Positions 32,425 to 42,464 are shown, numbered from the stretch's first letter. The stretch: 64,000 nt of DNA from Clostridia bacterium (GCA_910575625.1 CAJTFD010000016.1:1-64000); one strand, 5' to 3'. The notes: generated from the sequence alone by a model not told the origin. A program made the numbers and translations.

Positions 32425-34884
32425 ATGAAGAAAATATTAAAACGGATATTGATACTGCTCGTGGTCTTTATCCTTGGGGTGGCAGTATCGTCTATACTTA
32501 TGAACGGGGAGATATCCAGTGGTACCGCGGAGCTTGCGGATGCATCGTTTCCCGAGGTGATGGCGGAGATTGGCGGTACATATGTGAATCGTATGCACGG
32601 CTATGCAGAAAAGATGCAGGTGGATTTTACCAGGGACAGCCTGACGCCTATGGATACGTCCAGGAGTATCACGCTGGTGGTCAATCCTTATTCCTGCGAC
32701 CTGTACAACCTATCCTATGAGATACGCACTTCGGACGGGAGCAAGGTGATCGAGAACAGTTCCACGCGCAAGCTGACCAGCCAGGATTCTTATTTTAAAG
32801 TCACGCTGGATCTGAAGGCGGAGGATATGCTGATGAACCAGGAGTATTCCCTGCAGATCACGTTGGATACTTCTGTGGGCGAGGTCTACTACTACACAAG
32901 GATCATCCAGCGTTCCCGTCTGAATACGGAACAGTATGTGCGGTTTGTACAGAGTTTTTATGAAAAATGCATGATCAAGGATTCCACGGCAGAGTTGGCC
33001 GCTTATGTGGAGTCGGATGATTCGGTTGCAGATAATAGTTTTACATCTGTGAATATCCATTCCTCTTTGGATATGATCACTTGGGGGGATCTCTCACCGA
33101 CAGTCTCCAGGAAGGCTGTCCCGGTGATCAAGGATATCAATGAGACGACGGGGAGCATCGCCCTGGATTATGAGATCACGGCCCAGAATGAGGAAGGGCA
33201 GACGGAGAGTTACGGGGTCACGGAGTTTTATCGGATGCGTTATACGGAAAACGGTGTGCTGCTGCTGGATTTTGAGCGGAATGCCCAGCAGGTCTTTGAT
33301 GGCAGCCTGCCGGTGGTGGACAATGACGGCCTGGCCATCGGTGTGGGTTCCAGGGACATGCAGTATATGAGCAATCCCAACGGTGAGATCGTAGCCTTTG
33401 TGCAGCAGGGAGATCTGTGGATGTACAACCGGAGCGTGAACCGTTTTACCCAGGTGTTCAGTTTCCGCCAGGCTGAGGGCGGGGACGGGCGTGACACCAA
33501 CAATGCCCATGATATGAAGATCGTCCGTGTGGATGAATCCGGGGATATGGATTTTGTGGTCTACGGGTATTTTAACAGGGGGGATCACGAGGGCATGGTC
33601 GGCGTGGGCGTCTACCGGTACAGCAGTGATCAGAATGTGGTGGATGAGCAGGTCTTTATCCCCAGCACCAAGTCTTATGAATTTTTAAAGATGGATCTGG
33701 ACAGCCTATCTTATGTAAATGAACAGGACCAGTTGTTCCTGTTCATGGGTGGGAATCTGTATCAGGTGGATATCGAAGGGCACAAGTATGAGATCATCCA
33801 GAGTGGGATCAAAGCGGGGCATTTTGTTTCCTCCACGTCCAACTCCAGTGGGGCTTGGATGGAAGGGGAAGATGCTTACCACTGTACAAGTATCGGGGTC
33901 ATCAACTTTGACACCGGCAAGATGCGGAAGCTGCAGTCGACGGAGGGCGTGTATATCAAGGCGCTGGGATTTCTCAACGAAGATCTGGTCTACGGATTTG
34001 CGCAAAATGAAAACGTTGTGGTGGATGCGACGGGCAAGATGATCTTTGCGATGGATTCTTTGCGGATTGAGGATTTTGAGGGGAACATCGTAAAAGAATA
34101 TGCCCAGCCGGAGCAGTATATCGTCGACGTGCAGATGAGTGATTCCCTGATGGAGATCCAATTGGCGCGATGGCAGGACAACGCGTATGTGGCCGGGAAT
34201 TTGGACAATATCATGAATAACCGCAAAGCGGAGGAGCAGGTGGTGTCTTTGAGTACCATGTACACGGCGCGCAGGGGATTTATCATCCATCTGAATCTCG
34301 GGCAGATGATAAAGGATAACATGCCTGTGGTGGTCCTGGCGAAATACCGGGATGACGGTGAACAGACCGTGCTGGATGTGGACACCCAGGTGCCTGTGGA
34401 GGATATCTACTATGTGTATGCAGGCGGAAATCTGGACAATGCATACACGGATGCGTCCCAGGCGATCGCTCAGGCGGATGCGAGATTGGGCGTGGTCCTG
34501 AACCGTTCGCAGCAGTATGTCTGGGAGCGGGGAAATAAGAAGGTGAAGATCCAGCTCAATCAGAGCGATGTGCCAGAGGCCATCTTAAAAGGGACATTGG
34601 ATTTCGAGACTCTGAGCAAAGATCTGGCTGCGCAGGGGCAGGCGTTGAACTTAGCTGGCTGTACCCTGGAGCAGGTGCTGTATTTTGTCAGTGCACAGCG
34701 GCCGGTGATCGCAGCCAGGGGGGACGGCGGGAGTTATGTGATCGTGGGTTACGATCAGTATAATACGATCGTCTATGACCCGGACAACCAGGAGACAAAA
34801 TATATGGCGATGGATGACAGTACGGAATTGTTCCAGTCCGCCGGGAATGTGTTCTACAGTTATATGGGGCTTATCGCAAAATGA
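32425..34884 (+). CDS. large exported or membrane-anchored protein of unknown function
   Basis: 819 residues. N-terminal anchor (ILILLVVFILGVAVSSILM) then an extracellular region rich in beta strands; residues ~300-600 contain propeller-like repeats (VYRYSSDQNVVDEQVFIPS, LFLFMGGNLYQVDIEGHKYEII). The C-terminal ~70 residues (EQVLYFVSAQRPVIAARGDGG, YVIVGYDQYNTIVYDPDN) resemble the second half of C39-like cysteine peptidases, but the usual His before Y(V)IVGYD is Ser here, so it is probably inactive. The M29 aminopeptidase gene overlaps or follows directly. Unique role unknown; Lachnospiraceae carry relatives. Confidence 0.75.
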   Translation: MKKILKRILILLVVFILGVAVSSILMNGEISSGTAELADASFPEVMAEIGGTYVNRMHGYAEKMQVDFTRDSLTPMDTSRSITLVVNPYSCDLYNLSYEIRTSDGSKVIENSSTRKLTSQDSYFKVTLDLKAEDMLMNQEYSLQITLDTSVGEVYYYTRIIQRSRLNTEQYVRFVQSFYEKCMIKDSTAELAAYVESDDSVADNSFTSVNIHSSLDMITWGDLSPTVSRKAVPVIKDINETTGSIALDYEITAQNEEGQTESYGVTEFYRMRYTENGVLLLDFERNAQQVFDGSLPVVDNDGLAIGVGSRDMQYMSNPNGEIVAFVQQGDLWMYNRSVNRFTQVFSFRQAEGGDGRDTNNAHDMKIVRVDESGDMDFVVYGYFNRGDHEGMVGVGVYRYSSDQNVVDEQVFIPSTKSYEFLKMDLDSLSYVNEQDQLFLFMGGNLYQVDIEGHKYEIIQSGIKAGHFVSSTSNSSGAWMEGEDAYHCTSIGVINFDTGKMRKLQSTEGVYIKALGFLNEDLVYGFAQNENVVVDATGKMIFAMDSLRIEDFEGNIVKEYAQPEQYIVDVQMSDSLMEIQLARWQDNAYVAGNLDNIMNNRKAEEQVVSLSTMYTARRGFIIHLNLGQMIKDNMPVVVLAKYRDDGEQTVLDVDTQVPVEDIYYVYAGGNLDNAYTDASQAIAQADARLGVVLNRSQQYVWERGNKKVKIQLNQSDVPEAILKGTLDFETLSKDLAAQGQALNLAGCTLEQVLYFVSAQRPVIAARGDGGSYVIVGYDQYNTIVYDPDNQETKYMAMDDSTELFQSAGNVFYSYMGLIAK

Positions 34885-34937
34885 TCGGTGCCGCCTGTCT
34901 GGCGGCAGATGTTCACAGAAAAGGAGTGAAGAAAGAT

Positions 34938-36053
34938 TTGGATAACAGGATCATAAAATTAGCAAGACTTCTGGTCAACTATTCCTGTAAGGTACAGCCG
35001 GGAGAGAAAGTCTATATCCATTATATAGGAAAGGAGACCAAAGATCTGGCCAGGCAGCTGGTGAAAGAGGTGTACCAGGCAGGCGGCGTTCCCTTTGTGC
35101 ATTATACGGAACCGCAGCTGCAGAGGGAAGTCCTGCTCTCCTGTACGAAGGAGCAGATGGAGATGATGGCAAAAGTGGATGCGATGGAGATGTCTATGAT
35201 GGATGCATATATCGCTGTCCGGGGCAGTGACAATGTGTCAGAGTTATCGGATGTGCCGTCAGATAAGATGAAGTTGTATGAAACGTATTATTCCACGCCC
35301 GTCCACCACGATATACGGGTGCCGAAGACAAAATGGGTGGTGCTCCGCTATCCAAATTCGGCCATGGCACAGCTGTCCAACACCAGCACGGAAGCCTTTG
35401 AGGATTTTTATTTTGATGTGTGTACATTGGACTATGCCCAGATGGACCGGGCCATGCAGCCTCTGGTGGACTATATGAAGAGGACGGACAAGGTACGGAT
35501 GATCGGGCCGGGGACGGATATCACATTTTCCATCAAAGGTATCGGTGCGGTTCCCTGTTCCGGCCTGCGCAACATCCCGGACGGGGAGGTCTATTCCGCG
35601 CCGGTCAGGGATTCGGTCAATGGGACGATCACATACAATACGCCTTCCGTGTACCAGGGCTTCACCTTTGAAAATGTGTCCTTCACCTTCAAGGATGGGA
35701 AGATCATAAAGGCGACGGCCAACGACACGCAGCGGATCGATCAGGTGCTGGACACCGATGAGGGGGCCCGGTATATCGGGGAATTTGCCATCGGTGTGAA
35801 TCCGTATATATTGGAGCCGATGAAGGACATCCTTTTTGATGAAAAGATCCAGGGATCTATCCATTTTACGCCGGGCAACTGCTACGAGGAGACTTCAAAC
35901 GGCAACACATCCGCGATCCACTGGGATCTGGTCTGGATCCAGCGTCCGGAGTACGGCGGCGGTGAGATTTATTTTGACGATGTGCTGATCCGCAAAGACG
36001 GCCGTTTTGTCGTCCCAGAATTGGGATCTTTGAACCCTGAACATTTAAAATAG
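34938..36053 (+). CDS. M29 family (AmpS-like) metallo-aminopeptidase
   Basis: About 371 residues from TTG 34938, 11 nt after AAAGGAG; an ATG at 34881 overlapping the previous stop lacks a site. M29 features: IRVPKTKWVVLRYPN, GTDITFSIKG, IPDGEVYSAPV, a glutamate in YIGEFAIGVNP and the metal-binding ETSNGN...AIHWDLVW. It removes N-terminal amino acids in the cytosol. It is tightly linked to the large exported protein upstream. Confidence 0.92.
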   Translation: MDNRIIKLARLLVNYSCKVQPGEKVYIHYIGKETKDLARQLVKEVYQAGGVPFVHYTEPQLQREVLLSCTKEQMEMMAKVDAMEMSMMDAYIAVRGSDNVSELSDVPSDKMKLYETYYSTPVHHDIRVPKTKWVVLRYPNSAMAQLSNTSTEAFEDFYFDVCTLDYAQMDRAMQPLVDYMKRTDKVRMIGPGTDITFSIKGIGAVPCSGLRNIPDGEVYSAPVRDSVNGTITYNTPSVYQGFTFENVSFTFKDGKIIKATANDTQRIDQVLDTDEGARYIGEFAIGVNPYILEPMKDILFDEKIQGSIHFTPGNCYEETSNGNTSAIHWDLVWIQRPEYGGGEIYFDDVLIRKDGRFVVPELGSLNPEHLK

Positions 36054-36174
36054 TGTATATCCATTAATTGTGATAATGAAATTGCCGATAATCAATATAT
36101 GGAGTGCCAGTTCTATATACACTGGATCCATGGGGCTTTTAGTTAGTCAAACGAGTGAAAAAGGAGGTTCGCTT

Positions 36175-37335
36175 ATGAGGATTGCAACAGGGAGTGTTGC
36201 ACTAAGTTCACAACGGGATTATCACAAGAAAGTGGATGTGCGCACAGAGACCATCCAGAAAAACGAAAAAACCGGATTGACCAGAGCCACGGTGAATTAT
36301 ATGTCCACAGAGGTGCGGGAAGGCAGTTTCGACCTGGGATATCAGGATGGCAATGGGAACAGTCTGGAAATGTCCGCGGAGGGCAAGACGTACACATTGA
36401 AGTCTGTCCGCGCTCAATCCTCCGGTTTTGTTACGGGCGGTATGCCCGGGCTGGAAAGCAGGGTATTCACCAGTGTTTTTGACCGGTTGATGGAAATATT
36501 CAACACAGGATTTGGAAGTACCAAGTTATCGATGAAAAATTTCCTGGGCAACCGGACGGGGAGCACATCGGACAATCTCATGGCACAGATGTTTGCCATC
36601 CAGAATTCTTCCCAGAGTGATCCGGGCATTGCCGTTGGCGGACAGTCGACGGTCATGGAGACGAAACGTGTGTCCTCCACCCTGGTGGAACAGGAAGCGG
36701 TCAATGTCCTGGCAGGCGGGCATGTGCAGACGGAAGATGGACGGAGCATATCCTTCGGGGTCAACTTAAACATGAGCCGTGAATTTGCCAGCCAGGTCAA
36801 TATCGAGACGACACAGCAGGTGGTCATGACAGATCCGCTGGTCATCAACATGGATAACCTTCCAGCTGGTGTCAAAGATATGACCTTCCAGTTTGATATC
36901 GACTGTGACGGCAAGATGGATGAGATTTCCATGCTGCGGGAGGGCAGTGGCTTTTTGGCTCTTGATAAAAACGGTGATGGGAAGATCAACGACGGCAGTG
37001 AGCTGTTCGGTACTCGTTCCGGCAATGGTTTTGCCGACCTGGCTGTCTATGATGAGGACGGGAATGGCTGGATCGATGAGAATGACGAGATCTTTGACAA
37101 ACTGCGTGTCTGGTCGAAAGACAAGGATGGAAAAGATGTGCTCAAGACCTTGAAAGAGGCGGATGTGGGCGCGATCTATCTGGGCAGTACCAACAGCCAG
37201 TTCAGCCTTACAGACAAGAAAGACAATGAAGTCCTGGGGGCAGTCCGCTCCACAGGGATCTATCTGAAGGAGAGCACGGGGATGGCCGGGACGGTGCAGC
37301 AGGTCGACTTGGCAAACAGGGAATATATTGCCTGA
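36175..37335 (+). CDS. EF-hand-like calcium-binding protein, unknown function
   Basis: 386 residues from ATG 36175 (AAAGGAGG 7 nt upstream). No signal peptide is seen. The C-terminal half has three Asp-rich loops of EF-hand/dockerin type: DIDCDGKMDE, DKNGDGKINDGSELFG and DEDGNGWIDENDEIF. The block LALDKNGDGKINDGSELFG...LAVYDEDGNGWIDEND is familiar from large RTX-like and clostridial proteins. The N-terminal half is Ser/Thr-rich. Possibly secreted by a non-classical route or cell-associated; function unknown. A terminator follows. Confidence 0.78.
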   Translation: MRIATGSVALSSQRDYHKKVDVRTETIQKNEKTGLTRATVNYMSTEVREGSFDLGYQDGNGNSLEMSAEGKTYTLKSVRAQSSGFVTGGMPGLESRVFTSVFDRLMEIFNTGFGSTKLSMKNFLGNRTGSTSDNLMAQMFAIQNSSQSDPGIAVGGQSTVMETKRVSSTLVEQEAVNVLAGGHVQTEDGRSISFGVNLNMSREFASQVNIETTQQVVMTDPLVINMDNLPAGVKDMTFQFDIDCDGKMDEISMLREGSGFLALDKNGDGKINDGSELFGTRSGNGFADLAVYDEDGNGWIDENDEIFDKLRVWSKDKDGKDVLKTLKEADVGAIYLGSTNSQFSLTDKKDNEVLGAVRSTGIYLKESTGMAGTVQQVDLANREYIA

Positions 37336-37352
37336 CCTAAGAGGATGAGAGA

Positions 37353-37389
37353 GGCAGGCGGCGGCCCATCGGTCCGCGGCCTGTCTTTT
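37353..37389 (+). terminator. terminator after the EF-hand protein gene
   Basis: GGCAGGCGGCGG pairs with CCGCGGCCTGTC (one mismatch, one wobble), followed by TTTTG. Confidence 0.7.
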
Positions 37390-37405
37390 GTTACGGGAGG
37401 ACAAG

Positions 37406-38461
37406 ATGCGTTTTATCCATTTGGCAGATGTACATCTGGGGGCTGCTCCCGATGCGGGTTCCCCCTGGTGTGAAAAACGGGAGAATGAGATCTGGGAGAC
37501 TTTTCAGAGGGTGATCCAGGATGTGCGCGAAAAGCAGATACAGCTCCTGCTCATCTCAGGGGATCTTTTTCACAGGCAGCCCTTGAAGAAGGAACTGCGG
37601 GATGTGGATTATCTGTTTAGCACCATACCGGATGCGAAAGTGGTGCTGATCGCGGGCAACCATGACTATCTGAAAGAGGATTCCTATTATCGTACGTTCC
37701 CCTGGAGTAAGAATGTCATATGCTTGTTCGGCGAGACTTACGATGCTGTGTATCTGAGGGAGCTGGATACATACGTCTATGGACTGAGTTATTATTCTCA
37801 AAAGATCGACAAGCCTTATTACGATCATGTGCAGCCCTTGGCAAAGGACGCATGCCATATCCTCCTGGCCCACGGGGGCGACGCCCATCATATCCCGATC
37901 AACATGGAACGCTTGAAGCAGGCCGGTTTTGATTATGTCGCTCTGGGCCATATCCACAAACCTCAGATCATCCAGGAGGATGCCGTCGCCTACGCGGGTT
38001 CCCTCGAACCTCTCGACCGCACGGAGACGGGGGCGCACGGGTATATCCTGGGGGAATATGTGGACAGGCGGGTCCATATCACATTCTGCCCCTGTGCAAG
38101 AAGGCAGTATATCTATCTGGAGCTGCAGGTCGACGGGGATACCACCCAGCTCTCCCTGGAGGATACCCTGCGGCAGGGGATCCAGGAACAGGGCCCGGAG
38201 AATATCTACCATATCACGCTGGTGGGGCTGCGGGACGGGGACACTACTTTTTATCCGGAGCGGATCCAGGCGCTGGGGAATGTGCTGGAGGTGGCGGATC
38301 TGACAGAGCCGGATTATGATCTGGATAAATTGAAAGAACAGTACCGAGGAACGTTGATCAGCGAGTTCATCGGATATTTTCCGACAGAAAGGACGCCTCT
38401 GGAGACGAAGGCATTATATTATGGGATACAGGCGTTACTCCAGTCCAGAGGGCAGCGGTGA
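37406..38461 (+). CDS. SbcD/YhaO-like metallophosphoesterase, DNA exonuclease family
   Basis: 351 residues with calcineurin-type motifs: FIHLADVHLG at the N-terminus, LLISGDLFH, VVLIAGNHDYL, LLAHGGDAHH and ALGHIHKPQ. This is the Mre11/SbcD nuclease layout. ATG 37406 follows GGGAGG. Its stop overlaps the GTG start of the YhaN-like ATPase, and the pair forms an SbcCD/YhaO-YhaN-type DNA repair complex by analogy. Confidence 0.9.
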   Translation: MRFIHLADVHLGAAPDAGSPWCEKRENEIWETFQRVIQDVREKQIQLLLISGDLFHRQPLKKELRDVDYLFSTIPDAKVVLIAGNHDYLKEDSYYRTFPWSKNVICLFGETYDAVYLRELDTYVYGLSYYSQKIDKPYYDHVQPLAKDACHILLAHGGDAHHIPINMERLKQAGFDYVALGHIHKPQIIQEDAVAYAGSLEPLDRTETGAHGYILGEYVDRRVHITFCPCARRQYIYLELQVDGDTTQLSLEDTLRQGIQEQGPENIYHITLVGLRDGDTTFYPERIQALGNVLEVADLTEPDYDLDKLKEQYRGTLISEFIGYFPTERTPLETKALYYGIQALLQSRGQR

Positions 38462-40038
38462 TACAGGATATGATCATTGAAGAGCTACATGTGAAAAATT
38501 TCGGAAAGCTGCAGGATACGAGAGTGCCTTTCAAGGAAGGGCTGAACCTCATCTACGGGCCGAATGAGAGCGGCAAGACCACGCTCCACACCTTTTTAAA
38601 ATGTATGTTGTTCGGTATGCACCGCGCCAGGGGGCGGGCGGCTGCCAGGGATGTGTATAGCCGGTATGAGCCGTGGGAGTATAGCCATTACTATGCGGGC
38701 TCCATGCGTTTTTCCAGTGGTGGAAAAGAGTTCTGTCTGGACAGGAATTTCCAGAAGGACAATATGCGCGCGGAACTCTTCTGCGTGACGGATGGGGAGC
38801 GGCTGTCGGTGAAGCACGGGGATCTCGCCGTGCTGCTGGGGAACATCAGCGAGATCGTATATGACAATACCATCTCCGTCGGGCAGACGAAAGGGGTCAC
38901 GGATCAGGATCTTGCTCTGGAATTGCGGAATTACATGGCGAATTACCAGGGCACCGGGGACAGCGACTTAAATCTGGGTAAGACGTCACAGATCCTGAAA
39001 GCACAGAAAAAGGCGTTCCAGAGTGAGTTAAAGCTCAAGCAGTCTCAGGAGGATTCCAAAAAAAAGGAGACAGCCACCCAGTTCTTGTATCTGAGGGAGG
39101 AGACTCAGGAGTTGGGAAAGAGGATCAAAGTCTCGGAACAGCAGCTTGCGCAATTGGAGCAGAGAGAAAAAAATCTGGCAGAGGACGCCGGTTGGCAGGA
39201 AGTTTTGAAAAAACAGATATCCCGGCGCAGGAAGGTCAGTCTCGTGGCGGCGGCGGTCATCGTCCTGCTGGCAGCTGCGGTTCTTTTTTTGCCCGGGCTG
39301 TACAGGATAGGCGCGGCTATTGTGGGTGTGCTGGCTTTGGGCGGCTGTTTTTTCATACATAGAAATGTGCAAAAAAAGATCGCATCCATACGGGATGAGG
39401 TGCATAAAGGCCAGGATGCGCTGATGCGTCAGATTGAGCGGGTAAGAGGAAGGCTGCATGACCAGCAGGAAGACTTAAGGGAGAAAAAGCTGAGGCAGGA
39501 GGTGCTGACTCAGAAACTGCATGGTTATAACCAGGAGGCCCGCGGCGAGGCATTGCACAGTAAGGACCCATTGGTGGAGGAGATCGAGAGCATCGACTTG
39601 GCGATGGATGTCATCGGGGTGATCGCCAAACGCCTCCAGGATGAGATCGGGGATCAGATCCGTGACCGCACATCGGAGATATTGGCGGAACTCACCGAGG
39701 GAAAATACCATCAGGTGGTGGTGGACAAGGATCTGGAGATGGGGGTCAGCACACAGGAGCGGTACATCCCGGTGGAGCAGTTGAGCCGGGGCACGATGGA
39801 ACAGGTGTATTTTGCGCTGCGCATGGCTGTGGGGGATGTGCTGTGCAACCAGGAGCCTATGCCGGTGGTGCTGGATGATGTGTTCGCCATGTATGATGAG
39901 CGGCGGCTGATGGAGACGCTGCAGTGGCTGATCAGTCATAAGCGGCAGATCCTGCTGTTCACCTGCCATAAGAGGGAGGAGGAGATCCTCAATGCTTATG
40001 GGATGCCTTTCCACCGGGTGGGTGTGTTTGATCCGTGA
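38458..40038 (+). CDS. YhaN/SbcC-like AAA ATPase with membrane segments
   Basis: About 526 residues from GTG 38458 (overlap with the nuclease gene); ATG 38470 is an alternative. RecF/SMC-type ATPase: IEELHVKNFGKL, Walker A YGPNESGKTT, signature LSRGTMEQVYFALRMAVG and Walker B PVVLDDVFAMYDE. Between two coiled-coil stretches lie two hydrophobic segments (VSLVAAAVIVLLAAAVLFLP, IGAAIVGVLALGGCFFI), which would place the coiled-coil arm tip in the membrane. This is seen in YhaN-like proteins and differs from the zinc-hook of SbcC. Likely partner of the upstream phosphoesterase in DNA end processing. Confidence 0.87.
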   Translation: MIQDMIIEELHVKNFGKLQDTRVPFKEGLNLIYGPNESGKTTLHTFLKCMLFGMHRARGRAAARDVYSRYEPWEYSHYYAGSMRFSSGGKEFCLDRNFQKDNMRAELFCVTDGERLSVKHGDLAVLLGNISEIVYDNTISVGQTKGVTDQDLALELRNYMANYQGTGDSDLNLGKTSQILKAQKKAFQSELKLKQSQEDSKKKETATQFLYLREETQELGKRIKVSEQQLAQLEQREKNLAEDAGWQEVLKKQISRRRKVSLVAAAVIVLLAAAVLFLPGLYRIGAAIVGVLALGGCFFIHRNVQKKIASIRDEVHKGQDALMRQIERVRGRLHDQQEDLREKKLRQEVLTQKLHGYNQEARGEALHSKDPLVEEIESIDLAMDVIGVIAKRLQDEIGDQIRDRTSEILAELTEGKYHQVVVDKDLEMGVSTQERYIPVEQLSRGTMEQVYFALRMAVGDVLCNQEPMPVVLDDVFAMYDERRLMETLQWLISHKRQILLFTCHKREEEILNAYGMPFHRVGVFDP

Positions 40039-40106
40039 CGCATTTTTAAACATTTCCATTGTGGGGCATATACTGGAATATGTCTGAAAAAAAGGAAGTG
40101 TCTGTC

Positions 40107-41840
40107 ATGGAAAACCAGAAGACGGAGGATCTGCTGAACCTGGCCGTGGACGCCACAGCTGAGGAGCGGGCAAAATCCCTGGAACTGGATGTGGGCTATG
40201 AGTCGGAGGCCAGGCTGTGGGAAGTGATCATAAAATATTCCGGTGTTCTTCCGGATCTGGCGGGTGAGGGGATCACGATCGTTCCCCTGCTCAATGGGTA
40301 TGCGGTGGCTACGGTTCCCCAGGACCGGCTGGATGCTTTTATCAACCTGCCGTATATTGAATATGTGGAAAAACCGAAGAGGCTGTCCTTTGCCGTGAAT
40401 CAGGCGAGGGCGGCCTCTTGTATTACCCCGGTGCAGATCCCTCCATTGAGCTTGAGCGGGCGGGGGATCCTTGTGGGGATCGTGGACTCGGGGATAGATT
40501 ATCGTCATCCAGATTTCATCAGGGAGGATGGGACCACTCGGATCCTCCGCCTCTGGGATCAGAGTGTGGCGGGGGATCCGCCCCAGGGGTATGCGATGGG
40601 CAGTGAGTATACATCTGCGCAGATCGATCAGGCTCTGGCGGCGGCTGATCAGCGGGAGGCTTATCAGATCGTGCCCAGCAGGGATAGCAGCGGTCATGGG
40701 ACGGCGGTCGCGGGGATAGCAGCCGGGAATGGCCGGTCCTCAGATGGGGTTTACAGGGGTGCGGCGTTTGAGAGTTCCCTTCTGGTGGTAAAATTGGGAA
40801 ATCCCCGGCAGGACTCTTTTCCCAGGACTACGGAGCTGATCCAGGGTGTGGATTATGTGATCCGGCAGGCCATTGCTCTGGGGATGCCGCTGGCGTTGAA
40901 CTTGAGTTTCGGGAATAATTATGGTTCACACAGAGGGGATACATTGCTGGAGACGTATCTGAACAGTGTGGCAGATCTGGGGAGAAATTGCATCTGCGTG
41001 GGGATGGGCAATAATGGGGCGGATGCCCTGCACGCGTCCGGGCGGATGGAGGTGGGGAGCACGGAGCGGGTAGAGGTGTCTGTGGGGGATTATGAGCCGT
41101 CTTTGAATATCCAGTTTTGGAAAAACTATGCGGATCAGGCGGATATCTATCTGACCCACCCGGATGGCCGCACGGTGGGGCCGCTCTATGAAGACCTGGG
41201 CCCACAGCGGCACCGCCTGGGGCAGACGGAGCTGCTGATCTATTATGGGAAGCCTTCTCCGTACAGTACGGCGCAGGAGATTTATTTTGACTTTATCCCC
41301 CGGGGAGATTATGTGGATGCTGGGATTTGGACGATCACATTGGACCCCCGGAAGGTGGCGGAGGGGGGATATGATCTGTGGCTGCCGGGAGGGGGCGTGC
41401 TGGGGTCCGGGACGCGGTTTTATTTTCAGACACCGGAAGCCACGCTTACGATCCCTGCCGCCGCCTCCCGGGTGATCAGCGTGGGGGCGTATAATTCTCG
41501 GATACAGGCTTATGCGGAATTTTCCGGGAGGGGATTCCAGGACGGGACAGATGGGGTGAAACCGGATCTGGTGGCACCGGGGGTGGATATCCGAACGACG
41601 CAGGTCGGGGGTGGATATACGACCGTTACGGGGACTTCCTTTGCTACGCCTTTTGTTACGGGGGCGGCGGCTCTCTTGATGGAGTGGGGGATCGTGGAGG
41701 GGAATGATCCCTATTTATATGGGGAGAAGGTGAAAGCGTATCTGAGGAGAGGAGCGAGACCGCTTCAGGGATCTGCTGAGTATCCTAACCCACAGGTAGG
41801 GTATGGGGCGCTATGTGTGAGAGATAGCCTGCCGGTTTGA
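40107..41840 (+). CDS. S8 (subtilisin-like) serine protease, Csp-type
   Basis: 577 residues from ATG 40107 (AAAGGAAG upstream). The catalytic triad is complete: D127 in GIVDSGIDY, H197 in SSGHGTAVAGI and S511 in TGTSFATP; the oxyanion Asn is in GMGNNGAD. The N-terminal ~95 residues form a propeptide-like domain, and the large insert between Asn and Ser resembles the jellyroll of clostridial Csp proteases, which process the germination enzyme SleC. No signal peptide, again as for Csp. A spore role is inferred; many Lachnospiraceae have several paralogues. Confidence 0.9.
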   Translation: MENQKTEDLLNLAVDATAEERAKSLELDVGYESEARLWEVIIKYSGVLPDLAGEGITIVPLLNGYAVATVPQDRLDAFINLPYIEYVEKPKRLSFAVNQARAASCITPVQIPPLSLSGRGILVGIVDSGIDYRHPDFIREDGTTRILRLWDQSVAGDPPQGYAMGSEYTSAQIDQALAAADQREAYQIVPSRDSSGHGTAVAGIAAGNGRSSDGVYRGAAFESSLLVVKLGNPRQDSFPRTTELIQGVDYVIRQAIALGMPLALNLSFGNNYGSHRGDTLLETYLNSVADLGRNCICVGMGNNGADALHASGRMEVGSTERVEVSVGDYEPSLNIQFWKNYADQADIYLTHPDGRTVGPLYEDLGPQRHRLGQTELLIYYGKPSPYSTAQEIYFDFIPRGDYVDAGIWTITLDPRKVAEGGYDLWLPGGGVLGSGTRFYFQTPEATLTIPAAASRVISVGAYNSRIQAYAEFSGRGFQDGTDGVKPDLVAPGVDIRTTQVGGGYTTVTGTSFATPFVTGAAALLMEWGIVEGNDPYLYGEKVKAYLRRGARPLQGSAEYPNPQVGYGALCVRDSLPV

Positions 41841-42106
41841 GTAATAGATATATAAAGGGATTAAGAAAATGAAAGCACGATCTGCTCAGATCCGCAAAAT
41901 AATGATATACTGAGATCATTAACTAGAAGGTATCAAGAACGGCTGTTATGACATACAATGATCAGCTGAGAAGTTTATTGGCTAATGTGAAGTACTTGCA
42001 TTTGCATTTACCAGTACACCTGGAAAAATTGTAGCAGCCTGTTTAATAGGATTGGCAATGATCTTGCAGACATTGGATCCTGTGTTGGAACATCGATCAA
42101 GACCAC
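41841..42106. other. gene-free region before repeat copy D
   Basis: About 270 bp without a supported frame; the longest ATG frames are under 20 codons. The right end is half of an 11-bp inverted repeat (42096-42106) that copy D interrupts. Confidence 0.5.
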
Positions 42107-42270
42107 TAGAGGGTGTTTGAAAACCGCTTTCTGCAAGATGTGTTTCACGATTTGTGGGAGATATGTTCCATATAAGGGCGGCGTAGCGGGCTACGGCAAC
42201 CGAATATGGGGCAGATATACCGCAAAGTGGGGAATACAGATTGCGGGAATGGGTTTCCAAACACCCTCTA
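42107..42270. repeat. 164-bp palindromic MITE-like element (copy D)
   Basis: TAGAGGGTGTTTGAAAACC at the left and GGTTTCCAAACACCCTCTA at the right, in the opposite orientation to A-C; central hairpin CGTAGCGGGCTACG (42182-42195) at the exact midpoint. The flanks ATCAAGACCAC (42096-42106) and GTGGTCTTGAT (42280-42290) are complementary, so the element entered a TA (CTAG context) in the loop of a hairpin. The ~195 bp from here to the lipoprotein stop at 42465 show no gene. Confidence 0.88.
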
Positions 42271-42464
42271 GCTTAGCTGGTGGTCTTGATTGAAAGTGCA
42301 GATCTGCATTTGATCGATCACTCTGCAGCCGGCTTATGGATGCCTCCGTGCCATTGCCGATATGATCCAAGCTGAGACAGCCGGGTCGTAAAAAAACATG
42401 AGTCCGCATCTTCTCCGGCGACAGGGTGGTCTCATCCGCGGTCCGCACCACACCTGTGCCGCAT

